This document shows, one piece after another, positions 26,461 through 37,087 of a DNA stretch of 64,000 nt (within the stretch, counting starts at the first letter, position 1; the number at the start of each line of letters is the position of its first letter). The notes beneath the pieces are model-generated. The model searched no databases, was not told where the DNA came from, and was given only the letters and a program-made list of their open reading frames with translations. The translations under genes were made by a program, and so were the position numbers. The stretch lies in assembly GCA_017355425.1 (NCBI GenBank), contig CP070233.1:598501-662500 (forward strand). Reading direction: 5' to 3'. The stretch comes from Dolichospermum sp. DET69 (GTDB taxonomy: Bacteria > Cyanobacteriota > Cyanobacteriia > Cyanobacteriales > Nostocaceae).

Positions 26461-27866
26461 CTATGATTTGCGTGATTAATTTGATGGAGATGATTAATTG
26501 ATCTGTGATCACGAGGAATCATCTAAGTCACAAAAATCACAGTTCTGAACTATGATTTGCGTGATTAATTTGATGGAGATGATTAATTGATCTGTGATCA
26601 CGAGGAATCATCTAAGTCACAAAAATCACAGTTCTGAACTATGATTTGCGTGATTAATTTGATGGAGATGATTAATTTATCTGTGATCACGAGGAATCAT
26701 CTAAGTCACAAAAATCACAGTTCTGAACTATGATTTGCGTGATTAATTTGATGGAGATGATTAATTTATCTGTGATCACGAGGAATCATGTAAGTCACAA
26801 AAATCACAGTTCTGAACTATGATTTGCGTGATTAATTTGATGGAGATGATTAATTTATCTGTGATCACAAGGAATCATCTAAGTCACAAAAATCACAGTT
26901 CTGAACTATGATTTGCGTGATTAATTTGATGGAGATGATTAATTTATCTGTGATCACAAGGAATCATCTAAGTCACAAAAATCACAGTTCTGAACTATGA
27001 TTTGCGTGATTAATTTGATGGAGATGATTAATTTATCTGTGATCACGAGGAATCATCTAAGTCACAAAAATTACAGTTTTGAACTATGATTTGCGTGATT
27101 AATTTGATGGAGATGATTAATTGATCTGTGATCACGAGGAATCATCTAAGTCACAAAAATCACAGTTCTGAACTATGATTTGCGTGATTAATTGATCTGT
27201 GATCACGAGGAATCATCTAAGTCACAAAAATCACAGTTCTGAACTATGATTTGCGTGATTAATTTGATGGAGATGATTAATTTATCTGTGATCACGAGGA
27301 ATCATCTAAGTCACAAAAATTACAGTTCTGAACTATGATTTGCGTGATTAATTTGATGGAGATGATTAATTTATCTGTGATCACGAGGAATCATCTAAGT
27401 CACAAAAATCACAGTTCTGAACTATGATTTGCGTGATTAATTTGATGGAGATGATTAATTTATCTGTGATCACGAGGAATCATCTAAGTCACAAAAATCA
27501 CAGTTCTGAACTATGATTTGCGTGATTAATTTGATGGAGATGATTAATTTATCTGTGATCACGAGGAATCATCTAAGTCACAAAAATCACAGTTCTGAAC
27601 TATGATTTGCGTGATTAATTTGATTGAGATGATTAATTTATCTGTGATCACGAGGAATCATCTAAGTCACAAAAATTACAGTTCTGAACTATGATTTGCG
27701 TGATTAATTTGATGGAGATGATTAATTTATCTGTGATCACGAGGAATCATCTAAGTCACAAAAATCACAGTCCTGAACTATGATTTGCGTGATTAATTTG
27801 ATTGAGATGATTAATTTATCTGTGATCACGAGGAATCATCTAAGTCACAAAAATCACAAAAATCAC
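26461..27866. repeat. 89-bp tandem repeat array, 16 copies
   Basis: Units begin at 26461, 26550, 26639 and so on every 89 bp; the ninth (27173) is 18 bp short, and the last starts at 27778. Each unit starts ctatgatttgcgtgattaat and contains ctgtgat and atcacag as inverted arms around cacgaggaatcatctaagtc. Copies differ by single bases (a/g in cac(g/a)agg, c/t in at(c/t)acag). A 48-bp direct duplication (27840-27938) follows. There are no unique spacers. The array abuts guaA and occupies its whole upstream region. Confidence 0.95.
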
Positions 27867-27954
27867 AGTTCAGACAATTATGAATCATCTAAGTCACAAA
27901 AATCACAAAAATCACAGTTCAGACAATTATCCTTAACGACACACTTTCTCTACC

Positions 27955-29577
27955 ATGAATACAGCGGTGACTCTACCAACTGAAGCAGTACCTCAAACAT
28001 TAGAAAATTTGGGGAAACTGAAAGGTCAAATAATTGTAATTTTAGACTTTGGCTCTCAATATTCTGAATTAATTGCTCGTCGTATCCGCGAAACTCAAGT
28101 ATATTCAGAAGTTATTTCCTATCGCACTACAGCAGAACAGTTACGCCAAATTAATCCCAAGGGAATCATCCTCTCTGGTGGTCCAAATTCTGTATATAGC
28201 GACTACGCTCCCCATTGTGACCCAGAAATTTGGCAATTGGGCATACCCGTTCTCGGAGTCTGCTATGGTATGCAACTCATGGTTAATCAATTGGGTGGGG
28301 AAGTTCTCAAAGCAGAACGGGGTGAATACGGTAAAGCATCTCTATACATAGATGACCCTACAGACTTATTAACTAATGTCGAAGAGGCTACAACTATGTG
28401 GATGAGTCATGGGGACTCAGTTAAAACCATGCCTCCAGGATTTGAGTTACTAGCACATACTGATAATACTCCTTGTGCAGCGATCGCTGACCATCAGAAA
28501 AAACTTTATGGTGTCCAGTTTCATCCAGAAGTCGTCCATTCTCAAGGTGGTTTAGCCTTAATTCGCAATTTTGTTTACCATATCTGTGACTGCGAACCTA
28601 CCTGGACAACAGCCGCTTTTGTCGAAGAATCAATTCGAGAAATTCGCGCTAGAGTTGGTGATAAGCGAGTGCTGTTGGCACTTTCTGGCGGTGTAGACTC
28701 CTCGACTTTAGCGTTTTTACTCTATAAAGCCATTGGTGAACAATTAACTTGTGTGTTTATTGACCAAGGCTTTATGCGGAAATTAGAACCAGAAAGATTA
28801 CTGAAGTTATTTAAAGAACAATTTCATATTCCTGTAGAATACGTCAGTGCCCGCCAGCGATTTATTTCAGCTATCGCTGGAGTAACAGATCCTGAAGAAA
28901 AACGGCGCATCATTGGACATGAATTTATCAGTGTTTTTGAGGAGACATCAAAGGAACTCGGTCATTTTGATTACTTAGCCCAAGGAACACTTTATCCAGA
29001 CGTAATTGAATCTGCTGATACCAATGTTGATCCGAAAAATGGTGAACGGGTAGCAGTGAAAATTAAAAGTCATCACAATGTTGGTGGTTTACCAAAAGAT
29101 TTAAGATTTAAACTAGTAGAACCGCTCCGAAAACTCTTTAAAGATGAAGTCCGCAAAGTTGGGCGTTCCATTGGTTTACCAGAAGAAATTGTTCAACGTC
29201 AACCTTTCCCTGGACCTGGTTTAGCTATTCGCATTTTAGGTGAAGTCACCTCTGAGCGCTTGAATATTTTGCGAGATGCTGATTTAATTGTCCGTCAGGA
29301 AATTAATCAACGTGGCTTATATCATGAGGTTTGGCAAGCTTTTGCTGTCTTGTTACCTGTTCGTAGCGTTGGGGTTATGGGTGATAAGCGTACCTATGCC
29401 TATCCTATTGTTTTACGAATTGTTACCAGTGAAGATGGAATGACAGCAGACTGGGCGCGGATTCCTTACGATGTATTAGAAGCAATTTCTACTCGCATTG
29501 TCAATGAAGTCAAAGGCGTTAACCGTGTGGTTTATGACATCACCTCCAAACCACCTGGAACTATTGAGTGGGAATAG
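27955..29577 (+). CDS. guaA: GMP synthase (glutamine-hydrolysing)
   Basis: Converts XMP to GMP with glutamine and ATP, the last step of guanylate synthesis. Domain order in 540 residues: class I glutamine amidotransferase with nucleophile Cys in GVCYGMQLM and His/Glu in FHPEVVHS; the ATP-pyrophosphatase with the P-loop [11 protein letters not shown]; and the C-terminal dimerisation domain with [16 protein letters not shown] and [13 protein letters not shown]. Length and motifs are normal. It is flanked by an 89-bp array upstream and a heptamer array downstream. Confidence 0.97.
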   Translation: MNTAVTLPTEAVPQTLENLGKLKGQIIVILDFGSQYSELIARRIRETQVYSEVISYRTTAEQLRQINPKGIILSGGPNSVYSDYAPHCDPEIWQLGIPVLGVCYGMQLMVNQLGGEVLKAERGEYGKASLYIDDPTDLLTNVEEATTMWMSHGDSVKTMPPGFELLAHTDNTPCAAIADHQKKLYGVQFHPEVVHSQGGLALIRNFVYHICDCEPTWTTAAFVEESIREIRARVGDKRVLLALSGGVDSSTLAFLLYKAIGEQLTCVFIDQGFMRKLEPERLLKLFKEQFHIPVEYVSARQRFISAIAGVTDPEEKRRIIGHEFISVFEETSKELGHFDYLAQGTLYPDVIESADTNVDPKNGERVAVKIKSHHNVGGLPKDLRFKLVEPLRKLFKDEVRKVGRSIGLPEEIVQRQPFPGPGLAIRILGEVTSERLNILRDADLIVRQEINQRGLYHEVWQAFAVLLPVRSVGVMGDKRTYAYPIVLRIVTSEDGMTADWARIPYDVLEAISTRIVNEVKGVNRVVYDITSKPPGTIEWE

Positions 29578-29714
29578 GTAATGGGTAATGGGTAATGGGT
29601 AATGGGTAATGGGTAATGGGTAATGGGTAATGGGTAATGGGTAATGGGTAATGGGTAATGGGTAATGGGTAATGGGTAATGGGTAATGGGTAATGGGTAA
29701 TGGGTAATGGGTAA
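29578..29714. repeat. Heptamer tandem array (gggtaat), about 19 copies
   Basis: The 7-bp unit gtaatgg repeats perfectly right after the guaA stop codon for about 137 bp, then gives way to ordinary sequence upstream of grxC. It is the same class of short tandem heptamer as the others in this window but with a different unit sequence. Confidence 0.92.
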
Positions 29715-29801
29715 TTGGGAAGTATCTATTCCTTTATCTTTTGCCTTTTGCCTATGACTTTCAGTAAAATTAAGAAGTATTACAATTTCGTTGAGAATAT
29801 T

Positions 29802-30077
29802 ATGGCTGCAAAAGTAGAAATTTATACTTGGAGAACCTGCCCTTTTTGTATTCGTGCTAAAGGTCTACTGAACAACAAAGGTGTTGAGTTTATCGAATAC
29901 AGTATTGACGGAGACGAAATAACAAGAGATAAAATGTCCCGAAGAGCTAATGGAAAACGCTCTTTACCCCAAATTTTTATTAATGATAAACACATAGGTG
30001 GTTGTGATGATATACACGATTTAGAGAGTCAAGGTAAATTAGAGGAGATGCTAGTTTCTGAAAATATTGTGGATTAG
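29802..30077 (+). CDS. grxC: Glutaredoxin 3 (GrxC)
   Basis: A 91-residue dithiol glutaredoxin. The active site CPFC is at residues 14-17 within TWRTCPFCIRAKGLL (the usual CPYC with Phe at the third position), followed by the glutathione-binding SLPQIFIND cis-Pro segment and GGCDDIHDLE. The ATG at 29802 is chosen because it gives normal family length; the frame is open 87 bp upstream without homology. The stop codon lies at the edge of a palindromic repeat. gshB follows, an arrangement typical of cyanobacteria. Confidence 0.94.
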   Translation: MAAKVEIYTWRTCPFCIRAKGLLNNKGVEFIEYSIDGDEITRDKMSRRANGKRSLPQIFINDKHIGGCDDIHDLESQGKLEEMLVSENIVD

Positions 30078-30230
30078 ATCCCCGACTTCTGAAATTAATT
30101 TAATCGTCTCCGAGAAAAATTTAGCAAAGAAGTCGGGGATCTTTAAGAGGAATGTGGATCAGATCCCCGACTTCTAAAATTAATTTAATCATCTCCGAGA
30201 AAAATTTAGCAAAGAAGTTGGGGATCTTTA
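30076..30230. repeat. Two tandem palindromes (agatccccgacttct family)
   Basis: Two copies (30076-30144 and 30161-30230) of an element with inverted ends agatccccgacttct and agaagtcggggatct around attaatttaatcgtctccga. The left edge of the first overlaps the grxC stop codon. A shorter member without the centre is at 57269-57301. Each can form a strong hairpin and could trim or terminate the grxC transcript before gshB. Confidence 0.8.
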
Positions 30231-30278
30231 GTAGGACATTTAAATATTAAAAATCGTAAATATAAAGAGGTATAAAGA

Positions 30279-31241
30279 GTGAAATTAGCTTTTATTATTG
30301 ATCCTATCCATCGGCTTGATCCATGTCATGATACCAGTGTTGCTCTGATGGAAGCAGCGCAAATTCTGGGACACGAAATTTGGATAACTCAGGCAAATTT
30401 GCTGAGTGTTATTGATGCTAAAGCTTGGGCTGTTTTGCAACAGGTAGAACTTGTTCCCGTGGAGTTGTTAGAGGGACGTTGGTTAGCAGCTAATCCTTGG
30501 TTTAAATTAAGCCCTAGTGCCTTTACTGCTTTAGAAACAATGGATGCCGTATTTATGCGGACAGATCCACCAATCAATGATGCTTATCTTTATGCTACTT
30601 ACATTCTTGATTACGTTGACCAAAACAAAACTTTAGTCATCAATAATCCTGCGGGAATTCGTAGCGCTAATGAAAAAATGTATGCTCTCCAGTTTAGGGA
30701 ATGTATTCCTGAAACCATTGTCAGTGCTGATAAGCAAGTAATCCGCCAATTTGTGTCAGCGAAAGAGGCAACAATTCTCAAACCACTGGGGAATAAAGCT
30801 GGGGAAGGAATTTTATTTTTACAATCAGGCGATCGCAATTTTAATTCTATCGTCGAACTTAGCACACTCCAAGGGCAAGTTCCCGTCATGGTACAGAACT
30901 ATTTGCCCCAAGCCAAGGAGGGAGATAAACGGATTATCCTACTCAATGGTGAACCTATAGGGGCGCTTAATCGCCTTTCTAGTAGTAGTGATTTTCGTAA
31001 TAACATGGCAACTGGTGGCACAGTGGCTCAAACCATTATCACCCCAAGAGAACAGGAAATTTGCCGCCATTTAGCCGCAAAACTCCGCCAAGATGGCTTA
31101 ATTTTCGTTGGTATTGACGTAATTGGTGGCTACTTAACGGAAGTCAATGTCACAAGTCCCACCGGCATCCGTGAAATTGACCGTCTTGATGGTACTCATC
31201 TTGCTTATCAGGTTATTAAATGGGTAGAAGCCAATATATAA
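30279..31241 (+). CDS. gshB: Glutathione synthetase
   Basis: ATP-dependent ligation of gamma-glutamylcysteine and glycine. The 320-residue length and ATP-grasp layout fit the bacterial enzyme: N-terminal KLAFIIDPIHRLDPCHDTSVALM, MRTDPPIND, the ATP-binding ILKPLGNKAGEGILFL, and metal-site strands GLIFVGIDVIGGYLTEVNVTSPTG. The start is GTG behind aaagaggtataaagag. It pairs with grxC upstream, with two palindromes in between. Downstream a complete IS element separates it from the convergent ftsZ. Confidence 0.95.
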   Translation: MKLAFIIDPIHRLDPCHDTSVALMEAAQILGHEIWITQANLLSVIDAKAWAVLQQVELVPVELLEGRWLAANPWFKLSPSAFTALETMDAVFMRTDPPINDAYLYATYILDYVDQNKTLVINNPAGIRSANEKMYALQFRECIPETIVSADKQVIRQFVSAKEATILKPLGNKAGEGILFLQSGDRNFNSIVELSTLQGQVPVMVQNYLPQAKEGDKRIILLNGEPIGALNRLSSSSDFRNNMATGGTVAQTIITPREQEICRHLAAKLRQDGLIFVGIDVIGGYLTEVNVTSPTGIREIDRLDGTHLAYQVIKWVEANI

Positions 31242-31352
31242 TCTGCCCCAAGAGCAGGAATCAGGGGATAAATTAATTAATTAATTTATTTATTTACTTC
31301 CTTCTTTCTTCTTCTCTCTTGACTCGGTGACTCGGTGACTCCTGACTTCACA

Positions 31353-31382
31353 AGAGGGGCAACCACAGGGGGATTGCCCCTA
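31353..31382. repeat. Palindrome aggggcaaccacagggggat
   Basis: A copy of the gggcaaccacgggg palindrome also seen near 8072-8397. It is flanked by short gactcggt repeats (31319-31339 and 31386-31394). It lies between gshB and the left end of the insertion sequence; nothing coding is seen in 31242-31437. Confidence 0.6.
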
Positions 31383-31437
31383 CTCTGACTCGGTGACTTC
31401 TCCTATTAAAACCCTGAAACTAACAACTTGTATACAG

Positions 31438-33717
31438 CCCACATTCCGCACCCTTGACTGTCACAAACGGTGATTACGGAGGTAAATTGATGAAGAAGGA
31501 GTAAAAGAATACATTGATATATAAAAAAACAAATTTTAGATAGGAAAATTGATTCAGATGTATTCTCAATAAGAAGCAATAAAGAATAAGGGTGGTTTCT
31601 GGCAAAAAATATAATATAATTTTATTGTTAGTCTATCAAGACTTAATCATAACTTATATCCTTCTAGAAATAAACTTAAAAATAGCATTAAAACTTAAAC
31701 TCATTAATAAAATTAATGAGTCAAATTGTATAATTAAACTATTAATAATGTTGATAAATCAACTTATATATCTGTAGTAATTACGGCAAGCTTCTGGGAG
31801 AAATAGAAGAATGTACTTCATTTCAGATGTTAAGTTATAAAAGTCTGTTTTTTGTTGAAAAGTAACAAGATGAACTGATTGAAAACATTGAAATATCCAC
31901 CGCATTGTTGGATTGTTGATGGCTTTGCCCAATTGATTTTTTACAGTATAGTTTAAGGATTTTAAAGCAGCCCTAATTTCTCTTTGTGCTAGAGTATAAA
32001 CTAGCAGACATAACCCCATTATCATTGCTAATGCCTCTATTCTTTCTGGGCTTTTCAGGAAAATACTATCTGCTAAAAATAAAGGATTTTTGAGAAAACT
32101 AAATCCTCGTTCACAGGATTGCTGTGCTTTATATTCAGACAGCATTTTCTCTTTACTCAGTTCTTTTTCTGATAAAACATTTGTGGCAATTATAAACCTT
32201 CCTGCACTTAATACTTCTTGGTCAATAGCATCTTTATTTTCAGCAACTGTTGCTAAGATTTGATAGCATTTTGATTGATTTTCTTCTTTGATGTTAGGAC
32301 TTTTTTCGATAACTTCGATATTTTCTACTTGATGATATTTAAATTCTTTACTTATTTTGATTAATTCTTTTCTAGCATCAGCAGCACAAGCAAATTTTTC
32401 TTGCAATAGGTTTTTTAACTTAGTTTGAGTATTAGTCAAAGCTTTTTCTATTTTCTTTGATAATTTCTTTAAGTCAGATTTTTTTCTATCTTGACTTTGC
32501 ACAACTAACCATCTTTGTTCTATATCTCCATAAGTTATTTTCTTTTCGGCATAAGAATATCCTACTTTTTCACTTTTAACAAATTCCGATTCTGCTAAAC
32601 TCATCACTAAGTTTTTTGCTGATTTTATCGTTAAGGGTACTCTGGTTAACCATTTGAGACTCGACATTAACTTGATATTTGATTCTGTATATAATGCGCT
32701 ATCTGCTACTATCAAACTATCAACTTGTATTCTTTTCTGATATTCAACTGCGATTTCTCCAAATTTTTTAGAATCAACTTCATTCCCTGATACTGCTTTT
32801 ATATATATTGGTATATCTCCATCTCCTGAACATACTAATTGTGTAATAAATTGTTTTAAATCTGGACGATGATCTCTTGAATAACCATAGGTCAGCTTTA
32901 TCGCTTGAGGTGATTGACTCTCTTCATTTTCTTTTTCCAATGAACCTGATTCTTTTTGATTTTTAAATATTACTGATGGTAAACTATTTTCATATTCTCC
33001 ATCTACATGAAATGATGTCGAATCCAAGTGTGATGATGAAAGTGATATCTGATATATTTTTACCGCATTTAAACTGACTGCTAAAAATGTTGTATCTAGT
33101 CCTTTTATAAATAATTTATCTAATACTCTTCCCAGCTTATCATCGTTGAAATATTCTGGTTTTGCTCCTGCACCAATTAAGTGTTCACAAGCGATTAATT
33201 CAAAGAATTTTGGGAACATATATAAAGGCTGTGACATCATGCTTAATCCATTTAAAATCATCGCCTTTACTACCTGACCCGCACTGACTTTTTCTTCTGG
33301 TTCTGACCCTAGTAAATTATTAATTATTTCTACTATCCCAATTGAATCTACTATTCCTGCTACTATTCCTAAATGGTCAATCTTCTTCAATTCAAGGTCT
33401 TTTATATTCAACATGACAACAGAAACTCCACAAAAGTATCTGTTTTGTATTTTCTCATTTTTCTGTTGAGTCAACACATTTTTTTAGTTTTTTCATTGTC
33501 ATTGAGGATAAACCTTTCAATGATTTTAAACTAAGTTTTCTATCAAAATAACCTAAGAACCAATAATTTCGTACTTAGTCGTGAATATTTAACTGTATCT
33601 CTAACTTAATAGTAATAATTCCTATTTAGCTTTAACAAATCCTCTCAACATTTAGTTCTTATGTACTAAATACATCCGTTTGCTTGGGGTGTGACAGTTG
33701 TGGGTGCGGAATGTGGG
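31438..33717 (-). mobile_element. Complete insertion sequence, IS1634-type, 2280 bp
   Basis: Terminal inverted repeats of 28 bp (cccacattccgcaccc, then three mismatched bases, then actgtcaca) bound a single transposase gene. The element is flanked by the 6-bp direct repeat atacag at 31432-31437 and 33718-33723. Identical target repeats and an intact gene point to a recent insertion. It landed between the 3' ends of gshB and ftsZ, where neither gene is damaged. The non-coding parts (31438-31758 and 33415-33717) hold no other gene. Confidence 0.9.
31759..33414 (-). CDS. IS1634 family (IS4 superfamily) transposase
   Basis: A 551-residue DDE transposase. An N-terminal region (ELKKIDHLGIVAGIVDSIGIVE, DUF4277-like) is followed by the catalytic core: first Asp in SSHLDSTSFHVDGEYE, second Asp in SLIVADSALYTESN, and the C-terminal glutamate in QQSCERGFSFLKNPLF (YREK-like box). 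No stop or frameshift interrupts it, so it is probably active. The ATG at 33414 gives the family-like MLNIKDLELKK start; an alternative start 63 bp upstream would add an unrelated segment. Confidence 0.87.
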   Translation of the reverse strand: MLNIKDLELKKIDHLGIVAGIVDSIGIVEIINNLLGSEPEEKVSAGQVVKAMILNGLSMMSQPLYMFPKFFELIACEHLIGAGAKPEYFNDDKLGRVLDKLFIKGLDTTFLAVSLNAVKIYQISLSSSHLDSTSFHVDGEYENSLPSVIFKNQKESGSLEKENEESQSPQAIKLTYGYSRDHRPDLKQFITQLVCSGDGDIPIYIKAVSGNEVDSKKFGEIAVEYQKRIQVDSLIVADSALYTESNIKLMSSLKWLTRVPLTIKSAKNLVMSLAESEFVKSEKVGYSYAEKKITYGDIEQRWLVVQSQDRKKSDLKKLSKKIEKALTNTQTKLKNLLQEKFACAADARKELIKISKEFKYHQVENIEVIEKSPNIKEENQSKCYQILATVAENKDAIDQEVLSAGRFIIATNVLSEKELSKEKMLSEYKAQQSCERGFSFLKNPLFLADSIFLKSPERIEALAMIMGLCLLVYTLAQREIRAALKSLNYTVKNQLGKAINNPTMRWIFQCFQSVHLVTFQQKTDFYNLTSEMKYILLFLPEACRNYYRYIS

Positions 33718-33767
33718 ATACAGCACTCAGCCTTAACTGAGACTGTGAATTTAATCTAAAATCTCAT

Positions 33768-35069
33768 TTAATTTCTTGGTGGAGTCCGTCGTCTTTGCAG
33801 AAAATCAGGAATATCCAATGAAGGTTTTTCTTTCGGTTGTTCTACAGATGGAGCGGGGTTATTAACAGGTTGTTGCAATGGTGTAGGTCTTCTAGTAGTG
33901 CTAGTGGGAGTAGGTGTGACAACTCTAGGAGTAACTACAGTTTGTGCTGATGGAATTTGGATTTCCCCAGTAAATCCAGTAGCAATCACAGTAATTCTGA
34001 CTTCTCCTTGAAGTCTGTCATCAATGACCGCTCCAAAAATAATATTGGCATTAGGATCAACCACTTCATAGATTGTTTCCGCCGCAGCATTAACTTCATG
34101 GAGCGTTAGATCACTACCACCAGTAATATTAAAGACAACTCCTCTAGCTCCTTCAATAGAACATTCTAATAAAGGTGAAGAAATGGCAGCGATTGCCGCT
34201 TCTCTGGCTCTAGACTTGCCAGAACTCACACCAATCCCCATCAAAGCTGATCCCGCATCTGCCATCACAGCCCGCACATCAGCGAAGTCAACGTTGACTA
34301 ACCCAGGGATGGTAATAATATCGGAAATTCCTTGCACACCTTGACGTAATACATCATCAGCATAGCGAAAAGCTTCTTGCACAGGAGTTTGTTCAGGAAT
34401 AACTTCCAACAGCTTATTATTAGGAATAATAATTAAGGTATCCACCCGACTTTTCAAGCCTTCAATCCCTTGTTCTGCTTGCTGGGTGCGTCTGCGTCCC
34501 TCAAAAATAAATGGCCGAGTAACAACACCAACAGTAAGAGCGCCCATTTCCTTGGCTATTTCTGCCACAATCGGGGCTGCACCTGTACCTGTACCACCAC
34601 CCATGCCAGCAGTAATAAATACTAAGTCTGCACCTTCTAAAGCAGTAGCAATTTCATCACGAGATTCTTCCGCTGCCTTTTGGCCAATAGCAGGATTTCC
34701 CCCCGCACCCAATCCTCTGGTTAATTTTTGCCCAATTTGTAAGCGACTAGGAGCGCCCGCTAAAGTCAGAGCTTGAGCATCAGTATTAATTGACCAAAAC
34801 TCAACACCAGATACATCAGACTCAATCATGCGGTTAACAGCATTACCACCGCCACCACCCACACCAATCACTTTAATGTTGGCAACACGACCTGGCACGA
34901 TTTCACCAATACCGCTATGTTCGACAGAAATTCTCTTGCCATCTTTAGCTTGGGCGAAATTTAGCCCAGAATTATTAAAGGGATTGTTGGAGTTAACTGC
35001 CAGAGAGAACCCTTGTTGTCCCGGAGTTTGAGAGTTATGAGTAAGCCCTTGGTTCTTATCAAGTGTCAT
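33768..35069 (-). CDS. ftsZ: Cell division protein FtsZ
   Basis: Tubulin-like GTPase forming the division ring. The 433-residue protein has a cyanobacterial N-terminal extension (about 62 residues), the Rossmann start [18 protein letters not shown], the tubulin signature [14 protein letters not shown], the T7 segment [12 protein letters not shown], and a Pro/Thr-rich linker ending in [13 protein letters not shown], the C-terminal peptide that binds FtsA/SepF/ZipN-type partners. The upstream gap to ftsQ is 1.07 kb and carries a probable IS605-type remnant, so transcription from ftsQ may not reach ftsZ. Confidence 0.97.
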   Translation of the reverse strand: MTLDKNQGLTHNSQTPGQQGFSLAVNSNNPFNNSGLNFAQAKDGKRISVEHSGIGEIVPGRVANIKVIGVGGGGGNAVNRMIESDVSGVEFWSINTDAQALTLAGAPSRLQIGQKLTRGLGAGGNPAIGQKAAEESRDEIATALEGADLVFITAGMGGGTGTGAAPIVAEIAKEMGALTVGVVTRPFIFEGRRRTQQAEQGIEGLKSRVDTLIIIPNNKLLEVIPEQTPVQEAFRYADDVLRQGVQGISDIITIPGLVNVDFADVRAVMADAGSALMGIGVSSGKSRAREAAIAAISSPLLECSIEGARGVVFNITGGSDLTLHEVNAAAETIYEVVDPNANIIFGAVIDDRLQGEVRITVIATGFTGEIQIPSAQTVVTPRVVTPTPTSTTRRPTPLQQPVNNPAPSVEQPKEKPSLDIPDFLQRRRTPPRN

Positions 35070-36136
35070 TGGATTTGTGAAAGGTAGATAAACGACTTTT
35101 TCCGGTGTGATTCACCTAAGAGTTAACCAACTGCCAAGATAAACTTTGGCACCGAATTTTATTTTTTTTACTATTCCGCAACCTACATAATGGCAGGTGA
35201 AATGTGGCAATTTGTCCGTGAGTGAGGTATAAAACCTCTGGCGGAGAGTCAGATATCTAGCCTATTGCCTTCTAACTCTTGTATTTATGAATTTTTGATT
35301 AGTTATACAGTTTATGATACCGTCCGCTCATTTTACTGACTCCCCCCTATTCTTAAAAAGTATAGTTCCAAAAAGCATAGACATTTATTTATCTCATAAA
35401 AATACCCGGTAAGTGGGAAACTCAGACACAAAGCGTGCTGAGAGGGAAACGACTCGTGCGGTTTTAACCGCCTTGAATATTTTTTCATTACCGCCTTGGA
35501 GTTGGTAAATTCGGTGTACTTTTGTAATGTACTTTCAACGGGACAATTACCGATTCAAAATTCCCAACTCTGTACGCATAATGTGTTGCACGCGATGTGC
35601 CTCCCTTTCGGGGTGATGTTAGCTGAATGCCTCCGGCACGCTGGCGCGAACGTCAATGTTTTAAGAGCTTTTTAAACTTGCAACACTGTTTCAGTGACTT
35701 TAAAACTGTTTAATTGCAAATGACAGAGCAGGGAACTAGCTACGCATTCCGGGGTGTCGTGACTCAAAAAACGTAGTCAGTGAAGACTTAGACTGGTCAG
35801 TACAGCTGGCAATTTCTTACAAGCTCAGTCCCTTTAGGGCTGAGTTACTGACATTATTTATCAGCGGCAGATTACTCTAACAATAGCGTCAACCAAATTG
35901 ATCCGCAGACTCGACCATAATAACCCTATCTATGGTTGAACAGCAGTTACTTTAGCAGGATTTTTTAACTAAGGGCTAAAAAATTCTATATCTATATGTA
36001 TAATATATACCTAATTTACAAAAATATAAAATTAGTAACTTGAGTTGTTAAGTTGGAATATCTGTTTATTTAGATAAACAAAGGACAAAGGGAGCAGAAA
36101 GAAAAAATATTTATCTTCAGCGCATTGGTGTTTTGT
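35070..36136. other. Long ftsQ-ftsZ intergenic region
   Basis: No gene is seen. 35403-35852 is a probable mobile remnant, described separately. The parts 35070-35402 and 35853-36136 are AT-rich, ordinary-looking sequence that should hold the ftsZ promoters. Short dispersed repeat atgcctccggcacgctggcg is at about 35627-35646 inside the remnant. Confidence 0.55.
35403..35852. mobile_element. Probable tnpB-less IS605-type remnant
   Basis: The left part reads cccggtaagtgggaaactca with a hairpin (35421-35442: ctcag.cac against gtg.ctgag) and a second hairpin cggttttaaccg, the same layout as the left ends of the elements at 19078 and 39237. The right part has hairpin ctcagtccctttagggctga g (35825-35845) followed by ttactgac. 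There is no open frame. A short dispersed repeat has inserted in the middle. Right-end similarity to the other two elements is weaker, so this may be another subgroup. Confidence 0.5.
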
Positions 36137-37042
36137 TTAGTTCTTAATAACTAAGCCTGATTTTTTTTGATTCATTTGTACTAATGGAATAGCCGGATTT
36201 TTGAGATCAATGTGATCTATATTACTAGGATTAACTTCATTCGGTAAACGGCGCATTTGTGCGAGCGCTTGAATTTGCTCAGGTAATCTATTGCTGGGGC
36301 TGCCTAAATGCACATTTCCTAATTCAGTTTTCAAAATTAAATTTGTCGGATCTTGAAAATTAATTTCCGTTACCTTGAGAGAACTTTGGCTAATAGCTTC
36401 ATAAAGTTGCGTCCAGAATGGCTTGTATTGTGCAGTCGAGCCAATCACTATGAGTTGAGGTAATTTTACTTTAGGGTTAATGGAGATATACCTTGATAAA
36501 GGCATCCATACGCCACTAGCATCTAGTAAACCTAGTTCATTCGGTTTATTACCGCTATTTTGTAAACAAGACTTAATCTCAGAAGACTTCCCCATAAATG
36601 AAGGGTTAAGAACACAACTAATCACTGTTTGATCTTGGCTTATTTGAGCTATAGCCACTGGGATTCGTTCCTGGATTTCAATAATTAAACCAGGCGGTAA
36701 TAAACGACGATTAACCGTAACTTGGGCAATATGCGGTTGTTTTCTGAAAGAATCAGCGATTAGGGAGGGTTCAACTCGCCATAAAGACTGGGGAGATGAT
36801 AACCCCAACAATGAATAAATGTCTTTTTGTGTCAAAACCTGATTACCAGATTTGATCACTATTTGCCCTGAATCCTTTAATACCCACATTGGCTGGATTG
36901 CCACCCAGAACAAAACTGAGGCAAATCCAGTTACAGCAATTGTGCGCCAAATAGCCTGAATAATTTTGATTTGCCGCTGTCGGCGTAATTTTTGGCGGCG
37001 TTGAGCTAAATTTGTCCGAGAAACTGATAATATCCCAGCCAT
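36137..37042 (-). CDS. ftsQ: Cell division protein FtsQ/DivIB
   Basis: Bitopic divisome protein linking early and late division proteins. The 301-residue protein has a basic cytoplasmic head (QRRQKLRRQRQIK), one membrane segment at about residues 35-52 (TGFASVLFWVAIQPMWVL), then the extracytoplasmic POTRA domain (GNQVLTQKDIYSLLGLSSPQSLW... IEIQERIPVAIAQI) and the beta domain. It is upstream of ftsZ on the same strand, as expected for the division cluster. A small conserved gene lies 45 bp upstream; ddl or murC is not adjacent here. Confidence 0.9.
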   Translation of the reverse strand: MAGILSVSRTNLAQRRQKLRRQRQIKIIQAIWRTIAVTGFASVLFWVAIQPMWVLKDSGQIVIKSGNQVLTQKDIYSLLGLSSPQSLWRVEPSLIADSFRKQPHIAQVTVNRRLLPPGLIIEIQERIPVAIAQISQDQTVISCVLNPSFMGKSSEIKSCLQNSGNKPNELGLLDASGVWMPLSRYISINPKVKLPQLIVIGSTAQYKPFWTQLYEAISQSSLKVTEINFQDPTNLILKTELGNVHLGSPSNRLPEQIQALAQMRRLPNEVNPSNIDHIDLKNPAIPLVQMNQKKSGLVIKN

Positions 37043-37087
37043 ATAAACCTCTTATGAATATCCATCCCACTTATTCTATAAATTGAA

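Noticed and set aside
27780-27983. Open frame at the end of the 89-bp array
   Set aside because: Repeat-derived and overlapping the guaA start.
31592-31777. Plus-strand 61-codon frame inside the insertion sequence
   Set aside because: AT-rich, low-complexity and antisense to the IS end; no family features.
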